The notes beneath the pieces are model-generated. The model did no database searches and was not told where the DNA came from. It saw only the letters and a program-made list of their open reading frames with translations. Made by a program: the position numbers and the translations under genes. Below, piece after piece: positions 25,614-38,239 of a stretch of DNA of 64,000 nt. The stretch spans positions 51,734,501 through 51,798,500 of the forward strand of contig NC_090989.1 in assembly GCF_041146395.1 (NCBI RefSeq), in the 5' to 3' direction. Source of the DNA: Eulemur rufifrons (taxonomy: Eukaryota > Chordata > Mammalia > Primates > Lemuridae). Each line of letters begins with the position of its first letter. Position 1 is the first letter of the stretch.

Positions 25614-27586
25614 ACATTGATGGAACCTACCTAAAAATGATACAAGCCATATGTGACAAACCCACAGCCAACATCATAGTGAATGGGGAAAAATTGAAAG
25701 CACTCCCACTTAGAACTGGAACCAGACAGGGCTGCCCATTGTCTCCATTACTTTTCAACATAGTATTGGAAGTCCTTGCGAGAGCTATCAGGCAAGAGAG
25801 CAGAATCAAGGGAGTCCAAATAGGGAAGGAAGAGATCAAACTCTCACTTTTTGCTGATGATATGATGTTATATCTGGAAAACCCCCAGGATTCAACCAAG
25901 AGACTCCTGGAATTGATTAACGAATACAGCAAAGTCTCAGGCTACAAAATTAATATACACAAATCAGAGGCATTTATATATGCCAATAACAGTCAATCGG
26001 AAAACCAAATTAAAGACTCAATACCCTTCAAAATAGCAACAAAGAAAATAAAATATCTAGGTATATATCTAACTAAAGAGGTAAAGGACCTCTATAAGGA
26101 AAACTATGAAACACTGAGAAAAGAACTAGCAGAACTTGCAAATAGATGGAAAAATATACCATGCTCGTGGATCGGAAGAATCAACATTGTTAAAATGTCT
26201 ATACTACCCAAAGTGATCTACAGATTCAATGCAATCCCTATTAAATTACCAGCATCATTCTTTACAGACATAGAGAAAATAATTATACACTTTGTATGGA
26301 ATCAAAGAAGACCCCATATAGCAAAAGCAATTTTAAGCAACAAAAACAAAATGGGAGGTATTAATTTGCCAGACCTCAAACTATACTACAAGGCCGTGGT
26401 TCTTAAAACAGCCTGGTATTGGCACAAGTGCAGGGACACAGACCAGTGGAACACAACAGAAAATCCAAATATAGAACCATCCTCATATAGTCACCTAATT
26501 TTTGACAAAGCGGGAAAGAATATACTCTGGGGACAAGAATCCCTATTCAACAAATGGTGCTGGGAGAATTGGTTAGCCACTTGTAGAAGACTGAAACAGG
26601 ACCCACAGCTTTCACCTCTCACAAAAATCAAATCACGGTGGATAACAGACTTAAACCTTAGGCGTGATACAATCAGAATTCTAGAAGAAAATGTAGGAAA
26701 GACTCTTACAGACATTGGCCTAGGCAAAGAATTTATGAAGAAGACCCCCAAGGCAATCACAGCAGCAACAAAAATAAATGAATGGGACATGATTAAATTA
26801 AAAAGCTTCTGCACAGCCAAAGAAACAGTCCAGAGAATAAACAGACCACCTACAGAATGGGAAAAAATTTTTGCATACTACACATCAGATAAAGGACTGA
26901 TAACAAGAATCTATTTAGAACTCAGGAAAATCAGCAAGAAAAAATCAAGCAACCCTATCAAAAAGTGGGCAAAGGACATGAATAGAAATTTTTCAAAAGA
27001 AGATATATAAATGGCTAACAAACATATGAAAAAGTGTTCAACATCTCTAATCATCAGGGAAATGCAAATCAAAACCACAATGAGATATCACTTAACCCCA
27101 GTGAGAATGGCCTTTATCAAAAAAACCCAAAACAACACATGTTGGCGTGGGTGTGGAGAGACAGGAACACTCATACACTGCTGGTGGGACTGCAACCTAG
27201 TGCAACCCCTGTGGAAAGCATTATGGAGGTATCTTAAACAGATTCAAGTAGACCTGCCATTTGACCCAGCAATCCCATTACTGGGCATATACCCAAAGGA
27301 AAAAAGGTCATTCTGTAACAAAGGCACATGTACCCAAATGTTTATAGCAGCACAATTCACAATAGCAAAGATGTGGAAACAACCCAAATGCCCATCAATA
27401 CATGATTGGATTAGTAAACTGTGGTATATGTATACCATGGAATACTACTCAGCTATAAGGAATGATGAAGATACGACATCTCTATGGTTCTCCTGGAGAG
27501 AGTTGGAACCCATTATATTAAGTGAAGTATCCCAAGAATGGAAAAACAAGCATCACATGTACTCACCAGAAAATTGGTTTCCCTGA
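25613..27586 (+). pseudogene. L1 ORF2 C-terminal two-thirds, one in-frame stop
   Basis: ORF2 of L1 encodes an endonuclease/reverse transcriptase. The copy here is truncated at the palm, so the endonuclease is gone. Open from the junction at 25613; counting from the ATG at 25637, the '[13 protein letters not shown]' block is at residues 28-40 and an intact catalytic FADD box at 72-75. A single TAA at 27008-27010 interrupts the frame, which then stays open in the same frame to a stop at 27584-27586. The second part carries the C-x3-C-x7-H-x4-C motif (C44, C48, H56, C61 counted from 27011). One stop in about 650 codons marks a recent copy. Not a functional gene. Confidence 0.92.
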
Positions 27587-27922
27587 TCATCACCTAAATA
27601 CAAATCTGGAAACGACACCAATTGGACATCAGACTGAGGTGGGGGGTGGGGGAGGGGATGAGGGTATGCCTACACAATGAGTGCATTGTGCACCGTTTGG
27701 GGAGTGGTAACTCTTGAAGGTGCTGACTCGGGAAAGGGGGGGGTGGGGAAAAAAATATGAAACTATTGTTTTTAACTTGCACTGTTCACTTAATAATTTA
27801 TCATGAATATTTCCCATATTATTTCATATCATTGTACAAGAAATAATGTATACATTATGAGGACATACTGTAAAAAAAAAAATAAAATAAAATAAAATAA
27901 AAACAGAGAATGAAAAAAAAAA
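25614..27922 (+). mobile_element. Young 5'-truncated L1 inserted into the Alu
   Basis: About 2.3 kb: end of the ORF2 palm domain, ORF2 C-terminus, a 3' UTR with two G-rich tracts (27638-27658 and 27736-27748) and a TAAAA-rich tail. Flanked by the direct repeat AAAGAAATTATCTGGCCAA (25595-25613 and 27923-27941), which is part of the Alu linker, so this L1 is younger than the Alu. Near the 3' end the tail contains a 9-nt non-A segment between two A-tracts. Confidence 0.95.
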
Positions 27923-28133
27923 AAAGAAATTATCTGGCCAACTAAAATATATATAGAAAAAATTAGCTGGGCATGGTGGCACATACCTATAGTCCCAGCT
28001 ACTCGGGGAGGCTGAGGAGGTAGGATCGCTTAAGCCCAGGAGTTTGAGGTTGGTGTGAGCTAGGCTGATGCCATGGCACTCACTCTAGCCCGGGCAACAA
28101 AGCAAGACTCTGTCTCTAAATAAATAAATAAAT
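27923..28133 (+). mobile_element. Strepsirrhine-type Alu, 3' half of the split copy
   Basis: Resumes in the linker and runs through the right arm ('attagctgggcatggtgg' to 'agactctgtctc') to a (TAAA)n tail at about 28117-28138. Together with 25469-25613 it makes one Alu. Confidence 0.93.
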
Positions 28134-28329
28134 AAAAATAGAGGAGAGTCGTGATTATTTTGGGATTTTGGAAAGAGCATTCAGGTATGGGAAGGTACAA
28201 AATAAGAATCTGAGAAATTAATTATATATCCAATGTAAACAAATAGGAAAGTATTTGTAAAACATATGACAGATAAAGAGTTACAGTGTTAATAAACCAG
28301 GAATTATTATATATAACTGAGGGGAACTG

Positions 28330-28625
28330 AAAGAACAAACCAATGGAAAAATGGCAAAATATGTAAGCACATATTTCATAAAACAAAAAATACAAGTCAT
28401 AAAGAAAACATAAAGTTTTATAAAAAAATATTCAACTTAACATTAATCCAAAATGTGGAAATAAAAACCATGTCATTTTTGTCCAAACAATTGGCGTAAA
28501 CAGCAGCCACAAAATGGACAGCCTGGCATTGATGAAGGTGGCGGAAGGAGGCACTCCCAAACAGCTGCAGAAAATGGAAATTGCTACAATCCTTATGAAA
28601 GTCAAGCAAAAATATTAAAACCAAG
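28330..28625 (+). mobile_element. Degraded old L1 (L1ME-like) ORF2 end
   Basis: 'ccatgtcatttttgtccaaacaattggc' and 'ggaggcactcccaaacagctgcagaaaatggaaattgctacaatcc' resemble the ORF2 C-terminal region of old L1ME/L1M elements. Highly diverged. The reverse frame over 28418-28624 is a shadow. Confidence 0.4.
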
Positions 28626-28980
28626 AGAGTATTTGTGGTCTAGAGTAAATTCCTCTGTTTACCCTGTTTCTGTCCTTTCCTAACTGCATTTTGCACATAG
28701 CTTTGGGACAGCAATGCTATAAACCTACCCCAGTTCTCTAAGATCTTTCATTGTAGTTTCCTTTGGCTAAGCAGCTAATCCCTATTGTTCTAATTTCATG
28801 TTTCCAGGATATAACAGATCAAGGTTGTTTGTGAGGTATATCTCTTTGGTTGAACCCCTTGTGTGCAGAGGAAGGAGATTATCTGATACAAACCTGATCA
28901 CTTGCTCTTTCAAACTGGCCTGTGGGTTGCAGGAGTTTCCCCACGAGGCAGCTGAGGACGGTGATTATCTAAAATACCAC
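28626..28980. other. Unrecognised stretch
   Basis: No known repeat. The 65-residue frame at 28798-28995 lacks domain features. Confidence 0.4.
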
Positions 28981-28984
28981 TTGG

Positions 28985-29215
28985 AGAGGCAGTAATGTGT
29001 AGTGGTTATGAGGACAGACTCTGGAATCAGGAATCAAAGGTTCCTACCACTTATAGGCTCACTTATATTGCTACCTTGGGCAATGCTTAATTAACTTCCC
29101 TAACCTGTTTCCTCAATTGTCAAAATAAGGATAGTAATAGTCACCTACATGATAGCGTATTCAAAGAACCAATGGCATATAGTAGGTGGTTTCTGTCATT
29201 TTTAATATACATAAT
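28985..29215 (+). repeat. MIR SINE, sense
   Basis: 'gcagtaatgtgtagtggttatgaggacagactctgg', 'ctaccttgggcaatgctt', 'cctcaattgtcaaaataaggatagtaatagt', 'catatagtagg' are in MIR order. Confidence 0.78.
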
Positions 29216-30795
29216 CTAAGAGAAAAAAGATATCCTGAAATATGGCATAGAAAAATGGAGAAGAAAGAGATTAGAGAAATAAAAGCTTAGAGGGGACCTT
29301 GGCCATCTTTATTTTCCTTCATTTTAAGCATAGTTTGGAAGCATTCAGACAAAAAGAGGAGCAACTTACTTTGGTTTCTAATATTGATATGTATTTTTAT
29401 AACAATTCTCAAGAAAATATGCATTTCTGAGAACTCAAACACATGATAATTCCCTTAGGAGTTGAGATTTTTCACATCTTTATTCTCAGTAACCTAATAT
29501 GATCTCTCTTGTGGTATTTTAGTCTTCAAAACCTTCAGTATCACTTTTATCATGTTGGCTTTGTGATGTTCAGACTATGTGTTAATGTTGTTACTTAATT
29601 CATAATAAGCCCATAAATCTAGCTCAGCATTCAGGAAATGGCACTTTTAGCATATTCCCCTACTTCAGGGACCAGAGGGCAGAGTTTGATTCTAAATGAA
29701 TAAGAGGCAACGCAAACTTTCTGCACTCCGTCTCTGTGGATTCTCCCACTCCTAATCCCTTCCAATATTTCATTCCTTTTCAGAGTGAGACCTGTCTTCG
29801 ACTCACCTTCAGCTTTTGGCACTCTTGCATGATTTCTTTTGACTTCCCTATTCCCCGTCTTTCCCAGTGAAAACTATATAACTTTGTCAAGCTGAGCAGC
29901 ATGTTCATTTCCCCAAAGCCTGTCAACTGCCTCTGCCTCAAGGCCTCAGGCATCCAGGTGTTTCTCCTTTGTGGAGGTGCCAATTTAAAAGGATGAAAGG
30001 CATCTATGAGGTTTATCTTAGAGGAATAGTTTTTAAGCAGATTGTGGGACCCTTTTAACATTTGGCTTCATGACTAGATATGCCAAATATCATTGGAACA
30101 AACTTGGAATAGCATTAATTGAAAACAACTACCATTACCCAGGAGTCACATATAAACAATCTTTGCAGCTCACTGAAGGGTTAGTACATTATTAATAATT
30201 GGGACTTTTTTTTTTTTTACCTCAAGTTATAGAAACCCATTCCTGCCAACGTAAGAAACCCAGCATGCAAGGATGTGACATACAATACAAGGTCAGAGAA
30301 CCAGACAGGCCTCCGAAATGAACAGGATTTCTTTCACCTCTCCTTCTTTCTGCCAGTTTGCTTTATTTCTCACTTGTAGTCACCAGCTTTCACTTTCCCA
30401 GATACACAGTCCCCCTGACTAGTTGTCTCTTTTGTAGACGTAGTGGAAAACATGGTTACCAAAGACATATTCAATACTAAATACCCAAAGGAGGGTTGCC
30501 AATGGCCCCCACCTTACAGCTTGTGTCAAAGAGATAAGTGCTCATAAATAAGCAACCACAGTCAAAGAGAAGGTTTATATGGTCATACCATCCAGGCTTA
30601 GGGGAACCAATTCAGCTAAGTAGAAAGGGGAGCTGTAGAAAGGGCAGAACTTAAAAAAGAATGGTTGACAAGGCAACCAACAGGAAGGCTACACTACTTT
30701 CTTCAAAAAAGGTAATAACTAGTGGGAAAGATGTTTCCCATGTGTAGTCAGTATTTAGCTATTGGGTTCGCTGCGATCCTTTATCAATGAGTAAA
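29216..30795. other. Unrecognised stretch
   Basis: About 1.6 kb with no recognisable repeat or gene. Reverse frames at 29631-29822 and 29780-30061 have no domains. A short T-run lies at about 30208-30219. Confidence 0.45.
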
Positions 30796-30799
30796 GGGT

Positions 30800-32300
30800 A
30801 AAAAAAATCAATCTAGTTCAAAATGAAACAAAATAGAGCCCAGAAATAGAACCATATAAATAGAACCAAAAGAACCAAAGGCAAAACAATGGAGCAAAGA
30901 TAGTCTTTTCAACAGGGTACTAGAACAACTGGGCATCCACATGTAAAAAAAAAAAATTATTTTAGACCCAAACCTTATACCCTTAACAAAAATTAACTCA
31001 AAATAGATCATAGACCTAAGTTTAAAATGCAAAACTATAAAGCTAGAAGAAAACAGAAGAAAATCTAAATGACCTTGATTATGGCAAAGACTTTTTTAGA
31101 TACAACATCAAAGACATAATACATGAACAAAATATAATAATTTATAAGCTGTACTTCATAAAATTAAAAACTTCTGTCCTACAAAATACAATGTCATATA
31201 AATGGAAAGACAAGTCATAGACTGGGAGAAAATACTGCAGAAGATATATCTGATAAAGTACTGCTATCCAAAATATACAAAGAACTGTTAAAATTCAATA
31301 ATAAGAAAATTTTAAAATGGGCCCCAAACCTTAGTACTCACCTCACCAAAGAAGATGGCAAATAACCATATGAAAAGATGTTCCACATCATATGTCACCA
31401 GGTAAATGCAAATTAAATCAACAAGGAGATACCACTATACACCTATTAGAATGACTAAAACCCAAACACTGATAACACCAAGTGCTGGTAAGGATGTGGA
31501 GCATCCTTGCTGGTGGGAATACAAAATAGTACAGCCACTTTGGAAGAAATTTTGGCAGTTTATCACAAAATTAAACATACTCTCACCATACAATCCCGTA
31601 ATTGTGCTCCTTGGTATTTACCCAACGATGTTGAAAGCTTATGCCCACACTAAAACATGCACATGGATGTTTATAGTAGTTTTACTCATAATTGCCAAAC
31701 TTGGAAGCAACCAAGATGTCTTTCAGTAGGTGAACAAATAAATTCTAATACCTCTAGACAATGGAATATTATTCAACACTAAAAAGAAATGAGCTATCAA
31801 ACCATGAAAAGGCATAGAGGAAATTTATATACATATTACTAAGTGAAAGAAATCAACCTGAAAAATCTGCAATACTGTATGATTCCAGACATATGACATT
31901 CTGGAAAAAGCAAAACTATGGAGACAGTAAAAAGATCAGTGGTTGACAAGGGTTAGAAGAAGGAGGGTGAAGAGGCAAAGCACAGATGATTTTTAATGCA
32001 ATGAAACTACTCTGTATGATACGATATGATGGATACATGTTATTGTGTATTTGTCCAAACCCACAGAATGTACAACACCAAGAGTGAACACTAATGTTAA
32101 CCATGGACTTTGGGTGATAATGATGTGTCAGTGTAGGTTCATCCACTGTAACAAATGCACTACTCCACTGGAGGACGTTAATAATAGGGAAGGTTATGCA
32201 TGTGTGGGGGCAGGAGAGATATAAAAAAAAATCTGTACTTTCTTCTCAGTTTTGCTGTGAACCTAAAACTGCTTTAAAATATAAAGTCTATTTAAAAATT
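30800..32300 (+). mobile_element. Old L1 (L1M-type) 3' half
   Basis: 'gaaccaaaggcaaaacaatggagcaaagatagtcttttcaac' through 'gaaaagatgttccacatcatatgtcaccagg', 'tttatagtagttttactcataattgccaaacttgg' to a worn 3' UTR ending 'gctttaaaatataaagtc'. The frame 31406-31729 is a C-terminal ORF2 remnant in which the Cys/His motif is lost. No coding capacity. Confidence 0.78.
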
Positions 32301-32965
32301 AAGTTCTACATCAAAGAAAATCTTTTTATTTTTAGAAAGAAAAAATATATAAAATACTTCGTATGTTGACTTTTAAATTGTTACGAGAAAACATGCAGCT
32401 TTATTAAATAAATTAAATGAACAAAAAACGATTTCTGACTGCCAGTTTTAACGGCAGACTGAGAACATGTAGTTTACCTTTTTGCTCTCTCAAAATTTTA
32501 TTTAGCTCCTGGTAAAGCCCCCTATGATATAAGATAAATTTATAATCACAGTAAGATTTGGAGTGGAGAGGTCATTCATGGACCAAATATTCTGATGGCT
32601 TTTGTACAGTAAAAAATAGAAGTGATTATAGAGGCAGACAAACTATGGGAGGCCAATGAGACATAGGTCAGAAGCTGAATAGGAACAGTTGTCAGCAGTG
32701 GGGGAAGAAACTGTTCTGTCTAGAGAAACTAGAGAGGTCTGAAGCTGAGAACTAGCAGACCCAGAGAATAGGAAAGAACTAAAGAGAAGCAATCAAAGGA
32801 ACCAATTTAAAAACTGTCCACATCATTGTAACTTGGCTCTTTCCAACAGACTCGCATTCCCATGTGAATTGTGAATGACAGGACTTGCATGTTCACTGAG
32901 CACAAACCGGAGAACTGTTTTCTAAAGAAATTGAATCAACTGCTTGGGAATAGCAAATGTTCCAA
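32301..32965. other. Unrecognised stretch
   Basis: No gene or repeat that I can name. Confidence 0.4.
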
Positions 32966-32971
32966 GTGTGG

Positions 32972-32996
32972 GATTTTTTTTTTTTTTTTTTTTTTG
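32972..32996. repeat. Poly(T) tract
   Basis: T-run of about 25 nt. May be the antisense tail of an unrecognised retrocopy to its right ('gcccagactaaagtagtcc'). Confidence 0.85.
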
Positions 32997-33217
32997 CCCA
33001 GACTAAAGTAGTCCTTATTAGGGGATCCTGTGGGCAGACTGTCTGCCTGCTTCCCATCTACATACCATCTACATACCTTAAAATGAAATCTGGCTGATCG
33101 TCGACACTTTGAACACACTTGCTGCCCCGGGTTCCTCCCAGGGTTAGGAAAAGGAAAAAAAAATGAAATCTGCAGGTTACCAAGAACACCACACACAGAG
33201 GAAACACCACCACCAAC

Positions 33218-33218
33218 A

Positions 33219-33250
<32 letters not shown>
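33218..33250. repeat. (CA)n microsatellite
   Basis: About sixteen CA units. It creates the Cys-Val runs of the reverse frames 32936-33250 and 33058-33246, which are therefore rejected as genes. Confidence 0.95.
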
Positions 33251-33254
<4 letters not shown>

Positions 33255-33329
33255 TATGAGCTTACAATCTGTACTCCTAGATAAGAAAAATGCTTGATAG
33301 TTGATAGGGAAACAGAGCTACAGAGCAAC

Positions 33330-33350
33330 AAAAAAAAAAAAAAAAAAAAA
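33330..33350. repeat. Poly(A) tract
   Basis: A-run of about 21 nt. Confidence 0.85.
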
Positions 33351-33470
33351 CTTATCTCTGCAACTTAAGCCAATCAATACTTTATTTTATTTATAACAGT
33401 GAATGGAAACTCAATTATCATGAGACAATTGGGAAAAATCATCAGACAAAGAAAAGTATCAAGAGGAACA

Positions 33471-34440
<970 letters not shown>

Positions 34441-35030
34441 TGGTGCAGTAGACATTTCTGGTGTTTTCTGTGTCACAGCCCTTTGCCACAGTCTACCTGA
34501 AGCACATTTGTAGAGGACATTTCATGGGAGCTGACAGTCACCTTACAGAGACAGCATCCCCATTCAAGTGCATAGTATCTTTCCAGTGGATGATTCTGGG
34601 AGGCATTATATGTGCCTCTCAATAGATGACGGCAGACTAAAGCTTCTGTGTGCTCAGGAGTGGCCTCATTAATGCACCTTAACATTATCTTTTCCTCCTT
34701 CCTTTTCTCACTACTCCCCTCCCTCAACCCTGTTTCCTGGGATCTCATTTCAAATAGGCTTCCCCTGAGTGTTTTTCTCAGACTTTAGTTTGGGAGAAAT
34801 ATAAACTAAAAATTTGGTGCTCACATGCCTGGTGACAATGACAGCAATGATAGCCTGACAAGAGCAAAGTGAACTTTGCTCCTGGAGGAGCCAAAATTTA
34901 AAAATTCATGACACTGGCTTTGGGTCCATGCAATGGGTAGAAGGTAGAGGAGTCTGCAGGAGACTATTAGAGAGACCTGAAGACCTCAAGGAGCTGTTAG
35001 TGAGGGCTTGAAGCCAGTGAGGAAGATGTT
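34441..35030. other. Unassigned, possibly an old repeat
   Basis: Has the feel of an old interspersed repeat (ending 'ctcagactttagtttgggaga'), but I cannot name it. The reverse frame 34473-34748 shows no domain. Confidence 0.35.
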
Positions 35031-35035
35031 ACTAA

Positions 35036-35422
35036 AGACTGCTGCTGTAACAAAATCCAAAGACTGAGTGGATTAATCAATGGACTTGTATTTCCTCACA
35101 GTTCTGGAGGCTAAAAGTCTGAGATCAAAGTGACAGCAGATTTGATTCCTGTTGAAAACTCTCTTCCTGGCTTGCGGGTGGCCACCTTCTGCCTGTGTCT
35201 TCACATGGCCTTTCCTCAGTTGTGTGCAGGAGAGAGAAAGAAGTCTCTTCTTCCTCTTCTTAAAAGGGCACTCGTCTCATCATGAGGGCTCTCAGCACCT
35301 CAACTCCTCTAAACCTAATTATTTCCCAAAGGCAACACCTCCAAACACAGTAACATGGAAAATTAGGGCTTTAAAAATATGAATTTGGAGAGGGAACAAA
35401 CAGTCAGTCCATAACAGAGACT
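35036..35422 (-). mobile_element. MaLR (MST/MLT1-like) LTR, antisense
   Basis: 'gctgctgtaacaaaatcc', 'cctcacagttctggaggctaaaagtctgagatcaaag', 'tgtgtcttcacatggcc', 'ctcctctaaacctaattatttcccaaagg' and the end 'cagtcagtccataacag' are the reverse complement of a MaLR LTR in the expected order. Confidence 0.75.
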
Positions 35423-35820
35423 AAAGAAAAAGAGGACTTGTTATGCAGTGTCAGAAAATTTGGCAAAACTGTCACCTTTGGTAACAAGGAAAATAGGAAG
35501 AATTGTAGAATTGTAGATGGCTGGGGAGATTTGAAGGCAGAATTTCCACCCTCAATTGGCTTTTAGCTGCCTATAATAAAATATGAGGAGATAAATGAAA
35601 TAAAGAAGAAATTTTCTCTTGTTTTCTCAGAATTTAAATGAAATATAAAGGGTCAAGCTTTCTGATTTTTGTTTATATTTTATTTATATTGTATTTATTT
35701 GAATGTTAATTTTATCTTAAAAATTTGCTTCATTAATAACTATATTATAAAAATAATGAAGTTATTTTATGGTCATCGCTTTGGCTTTTCTTTTTATTAA
35801 ATATTTCTTTTTTCCTATTT
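35423..35820. other. Unrecognised AT-rich stretch
   Basis: Nothing recognised; very AT-rich near 35640-35770. Confidence 0.45.
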
Positions 35821-35824
35821 ATTT

Positions 35825-37095
35825 TCTTTTTTTAATTTCAGAATATTATGGGGGTACAAACATTTTGGTTACATATAATCCCTTTGCATCACCCAAGCCA
35901 GAGCTACAAGGGTGCCCATTCCCCATACAGTGCACTTGGCACCCATTAGTTATGAGTTTACCCACTCCCACCACCCCCCACCCACCTGCCCAGCACCCAA
36001 TGAATATTACTTCCATGTGAGCACCTAAGTGTTGATCAGTTAGTACCAGTTTGATGGCTAGTACATGTGATGCTTGTTTTTCCATTCTTATGATACCTCA
36101 CTTTGAAGGATGGGCTCTAGCTCCACCCAGGATAATATAAGAGGTGCTAGTTCACCATGGTTTTTTGTAGTTGAGTAGTATTCCATGGTATACATATACC
36201 ACATTTTATTAATCCACTCATGTAGTGACGGGCATTTGGGTTATTTCCACATCTGCAATTGTGAATTGTGCTGCTATAAACATTCTAGTGCAGATGTCTT
36301 TATTATAGAATGTCTTTTTTTCCTTTGGGTAGATGCCTAGTAGTGGGATTGCTGTATCAAATGGTATTTCTATTTTTAGTTCTTTGAGAAATCTCCAAAT
36401 TACTTTCCACACAGGTTGTACTAATTTGCAGTCCCACCAGCAGTGTAAGAGTGTTCCTATCTCTCTGCATCCATGCCAGCATTTGTTATTTTGGGACTTT
36501 TTGATAAAAGCCATTCTCACTGGAGTTAGGTGATATCTCGCTGTGGTTTTGATTTGCATTCCCCTGATGATTAGAGATGTTAAGCACTTTTTTATATGTT
36601 TACTGGCCATTATTCTGTCTTCTTTTGCAAAGTTTCTGTTCATGTCTTTTGCCCACTTTTTAATGGAGTTGTTTGATTTTTTTCTTGTTAATTTTCTTAA
36701 ATTCTATATAGATTCTTGTTATCAACCCTTTATCAGATGTGTAGCATGCAAATATTTTCTTCCATTCTGTAGGTTGTCTATTCGCTCTAATGATAGTTTC
36801 TTTGGCTGTGCAGAAGCTTTTTTAATTTGATCAGGTCCCATTTATTTATTTTTGTTACTGCTGTGATTGCTTTGGGGGTCTTCTTCATAAATTCTTTCCC
36901 TAGGCTGTGGTCTGTAAGAATTTTCCCAACATTTTCTTCTAGAATTCTTAAGGTTTCATATCTTAGGTTTAAGTCTGTTATCCATTATGAGTTGATTTTT
37001 GTGAGAGATGAGAGGTCTGGATCCCATTTCAATCTGCTACATGTGGTTATCCAATTTTCCCAGCACCATTTACTGAATAGAGATTCTGTTATTTT
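35825..37095 (-). mobile_element. L1 3' part, antisense
   Basis: On the plus strand it starts with a T-rich tail and 'cagaatattatgggggtacaaacattttgg' (end of the 3' UTR), then the C-rich complement of the G tract (about 35965-35990), then antisense ORF2 from 'agtagtattccatggtatacatataccac' up to 'cccagcaccatttactgaatagagattc'. 5'-truncated in ORF2. Forward frames at 36333-37126 are shadows. Confidence 0.88.
36218..36643 (-). pseudogene. L1 ORF2 C-terminal fragment
   Basis: A 141-codon frame from the end of ORF2, beginning near 'MNRNFAKEDR' and ending early. The C-x3-C-x7-H-x4-C motif is kept ([18 protein letters not shown]). The rest of ORF2 on this copy is broken by stops. Older than the copies at 25.6 and 45.8 kb, as judged by substitutions throughout. 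Confidence 0.8.
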
Positions 37096-37365
37096 TTTTT
37101 TAATCTCCAGTCTTTCCAGAAGGTGAGTCTTATAGTATGAAGTCCTTTAAAGCAAAGATCAAATTTTGTGAAAATGTAAGATCCTTGATAAACTGCAGAA
37201 AAAAGTTAAAGTGATATCTGAAAGATAATTCTAAATAGATAAAAGTCCATGTAGACTCTCTCTGTTAAACATAAAGTCTCCTAATAACATAAGGACATGT
37301 CACAGGAATCCAAAGGTAAAGAAGGGCCTGTCTCAAACAGACTTATGGATGTCGCTGTTATCTGA
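37096..37365. other. Unrecognised stretch
   Basis: No assignment. Confidence 0.4.
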
Positions 37366-37367
37366 AT

Positions 37368-37570
37368 CAGGATTTCTCAGTCTTGGCACTATTGAAATTT
37401 TGGGACAGATAGTTCTCTGTTGGGGAGGGGTATGTTATGTTGTCCTGTGCCTCATAGAATGTTTGGCAATATCCCTGGGCTCCGCCCATTAGATACCAGT
37501 CACCCATCTCTCACTCAATTATGTTTTGAGACCTTCCAAATGTCCCCTGTGGGATAAAATAATCTCAATT
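37368..37570 (+). mobile_element. Non-autonomous DNA transposon relic (hAT-like MITE)
   Basis: 'gatttctcagtcttggcactattgaaattttgggacagatag', 'cctcatagaatgtttggcaatatccctgg', 'agataccagtcacc' and 'caaatgtcccctgtggg' match a widespread mammalian MITE with 'ggttctcaa' type ends. The name is not certain. Confidence 0.55.
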
Positions 37571-37789
37571 TTAGAACTAATCTAAAGAAGTGGATTTATA
37601 ATTTGATACACAGAAAGTCCACAAAACCTTTAAAGGACTAATATCAGCTTGGACCGAAAGGGAGACAAATGTGACAAAATAAAAGGAAAATTTCTCTGGA
37701 TATCTAAACAGGAAGCAGACTAAGAAAACTACTTATTTGCAACCTCAGGTTATTTTTATGACATGTATAATCTTCCCATTGAGAGTGGG

Positions 37790-38225
37790 TTTATGCCTAT
37801 CTTAAATCCAGGCAGGATCTGTAATTGTGTTAACTAATAAAATATAATGCAAGTTACAGTGTGCCAGGTTCCAGGCCATGGTCTTAAGAAACTAGAAGTT
37901 TCTTCTTGTCTCTTGGAAAAGTTATTTTTAGACCTCAGATGTCATATAGTAGAAGTCAAAAATGTGGAAAGGCAATGTGTAGGTACCGCATTAAGCAGCC
38001 TCAGCTGAACCTGAACTTGGGCATTCAGATCAGTTGAGCCTTCTGATAACTTCAACACCAGTCTCTGACTGTAATGATAGGACAGATCCCAAGAAACAAC
38101 CACCCAGGTGAGTCTAGTTAACCCAGAAAACCATAAGAGATAATAAATAATATATTGTTATATTAAGCCACTAAATTTTTCATTGTCTTGTTATCCAGCA
38201 GTAGGCAATTGGTAATTGAGATTAC
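37790..38225 (+). mobile_element. Old MaLR-type LTR, sense
   Basis: The 3' half ('actgtaatgataggacagatccc', 'ccacccaggtgagtctagttaacccagaaaaccataagagataataaataat', 'attaagccactaaat') follows the end of an old MLT1-type LTR with an AATAAA signal near 38144. Confidence 0.5.
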
Positions 38226-38239
38226 ATTCTGGGTAATAT

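Noticed and set aside
32936..33250. Cys-Val-rich minus-strand frames
   Set aside because: Generated by a (CA)n microsatellite and a poly(T) tract.
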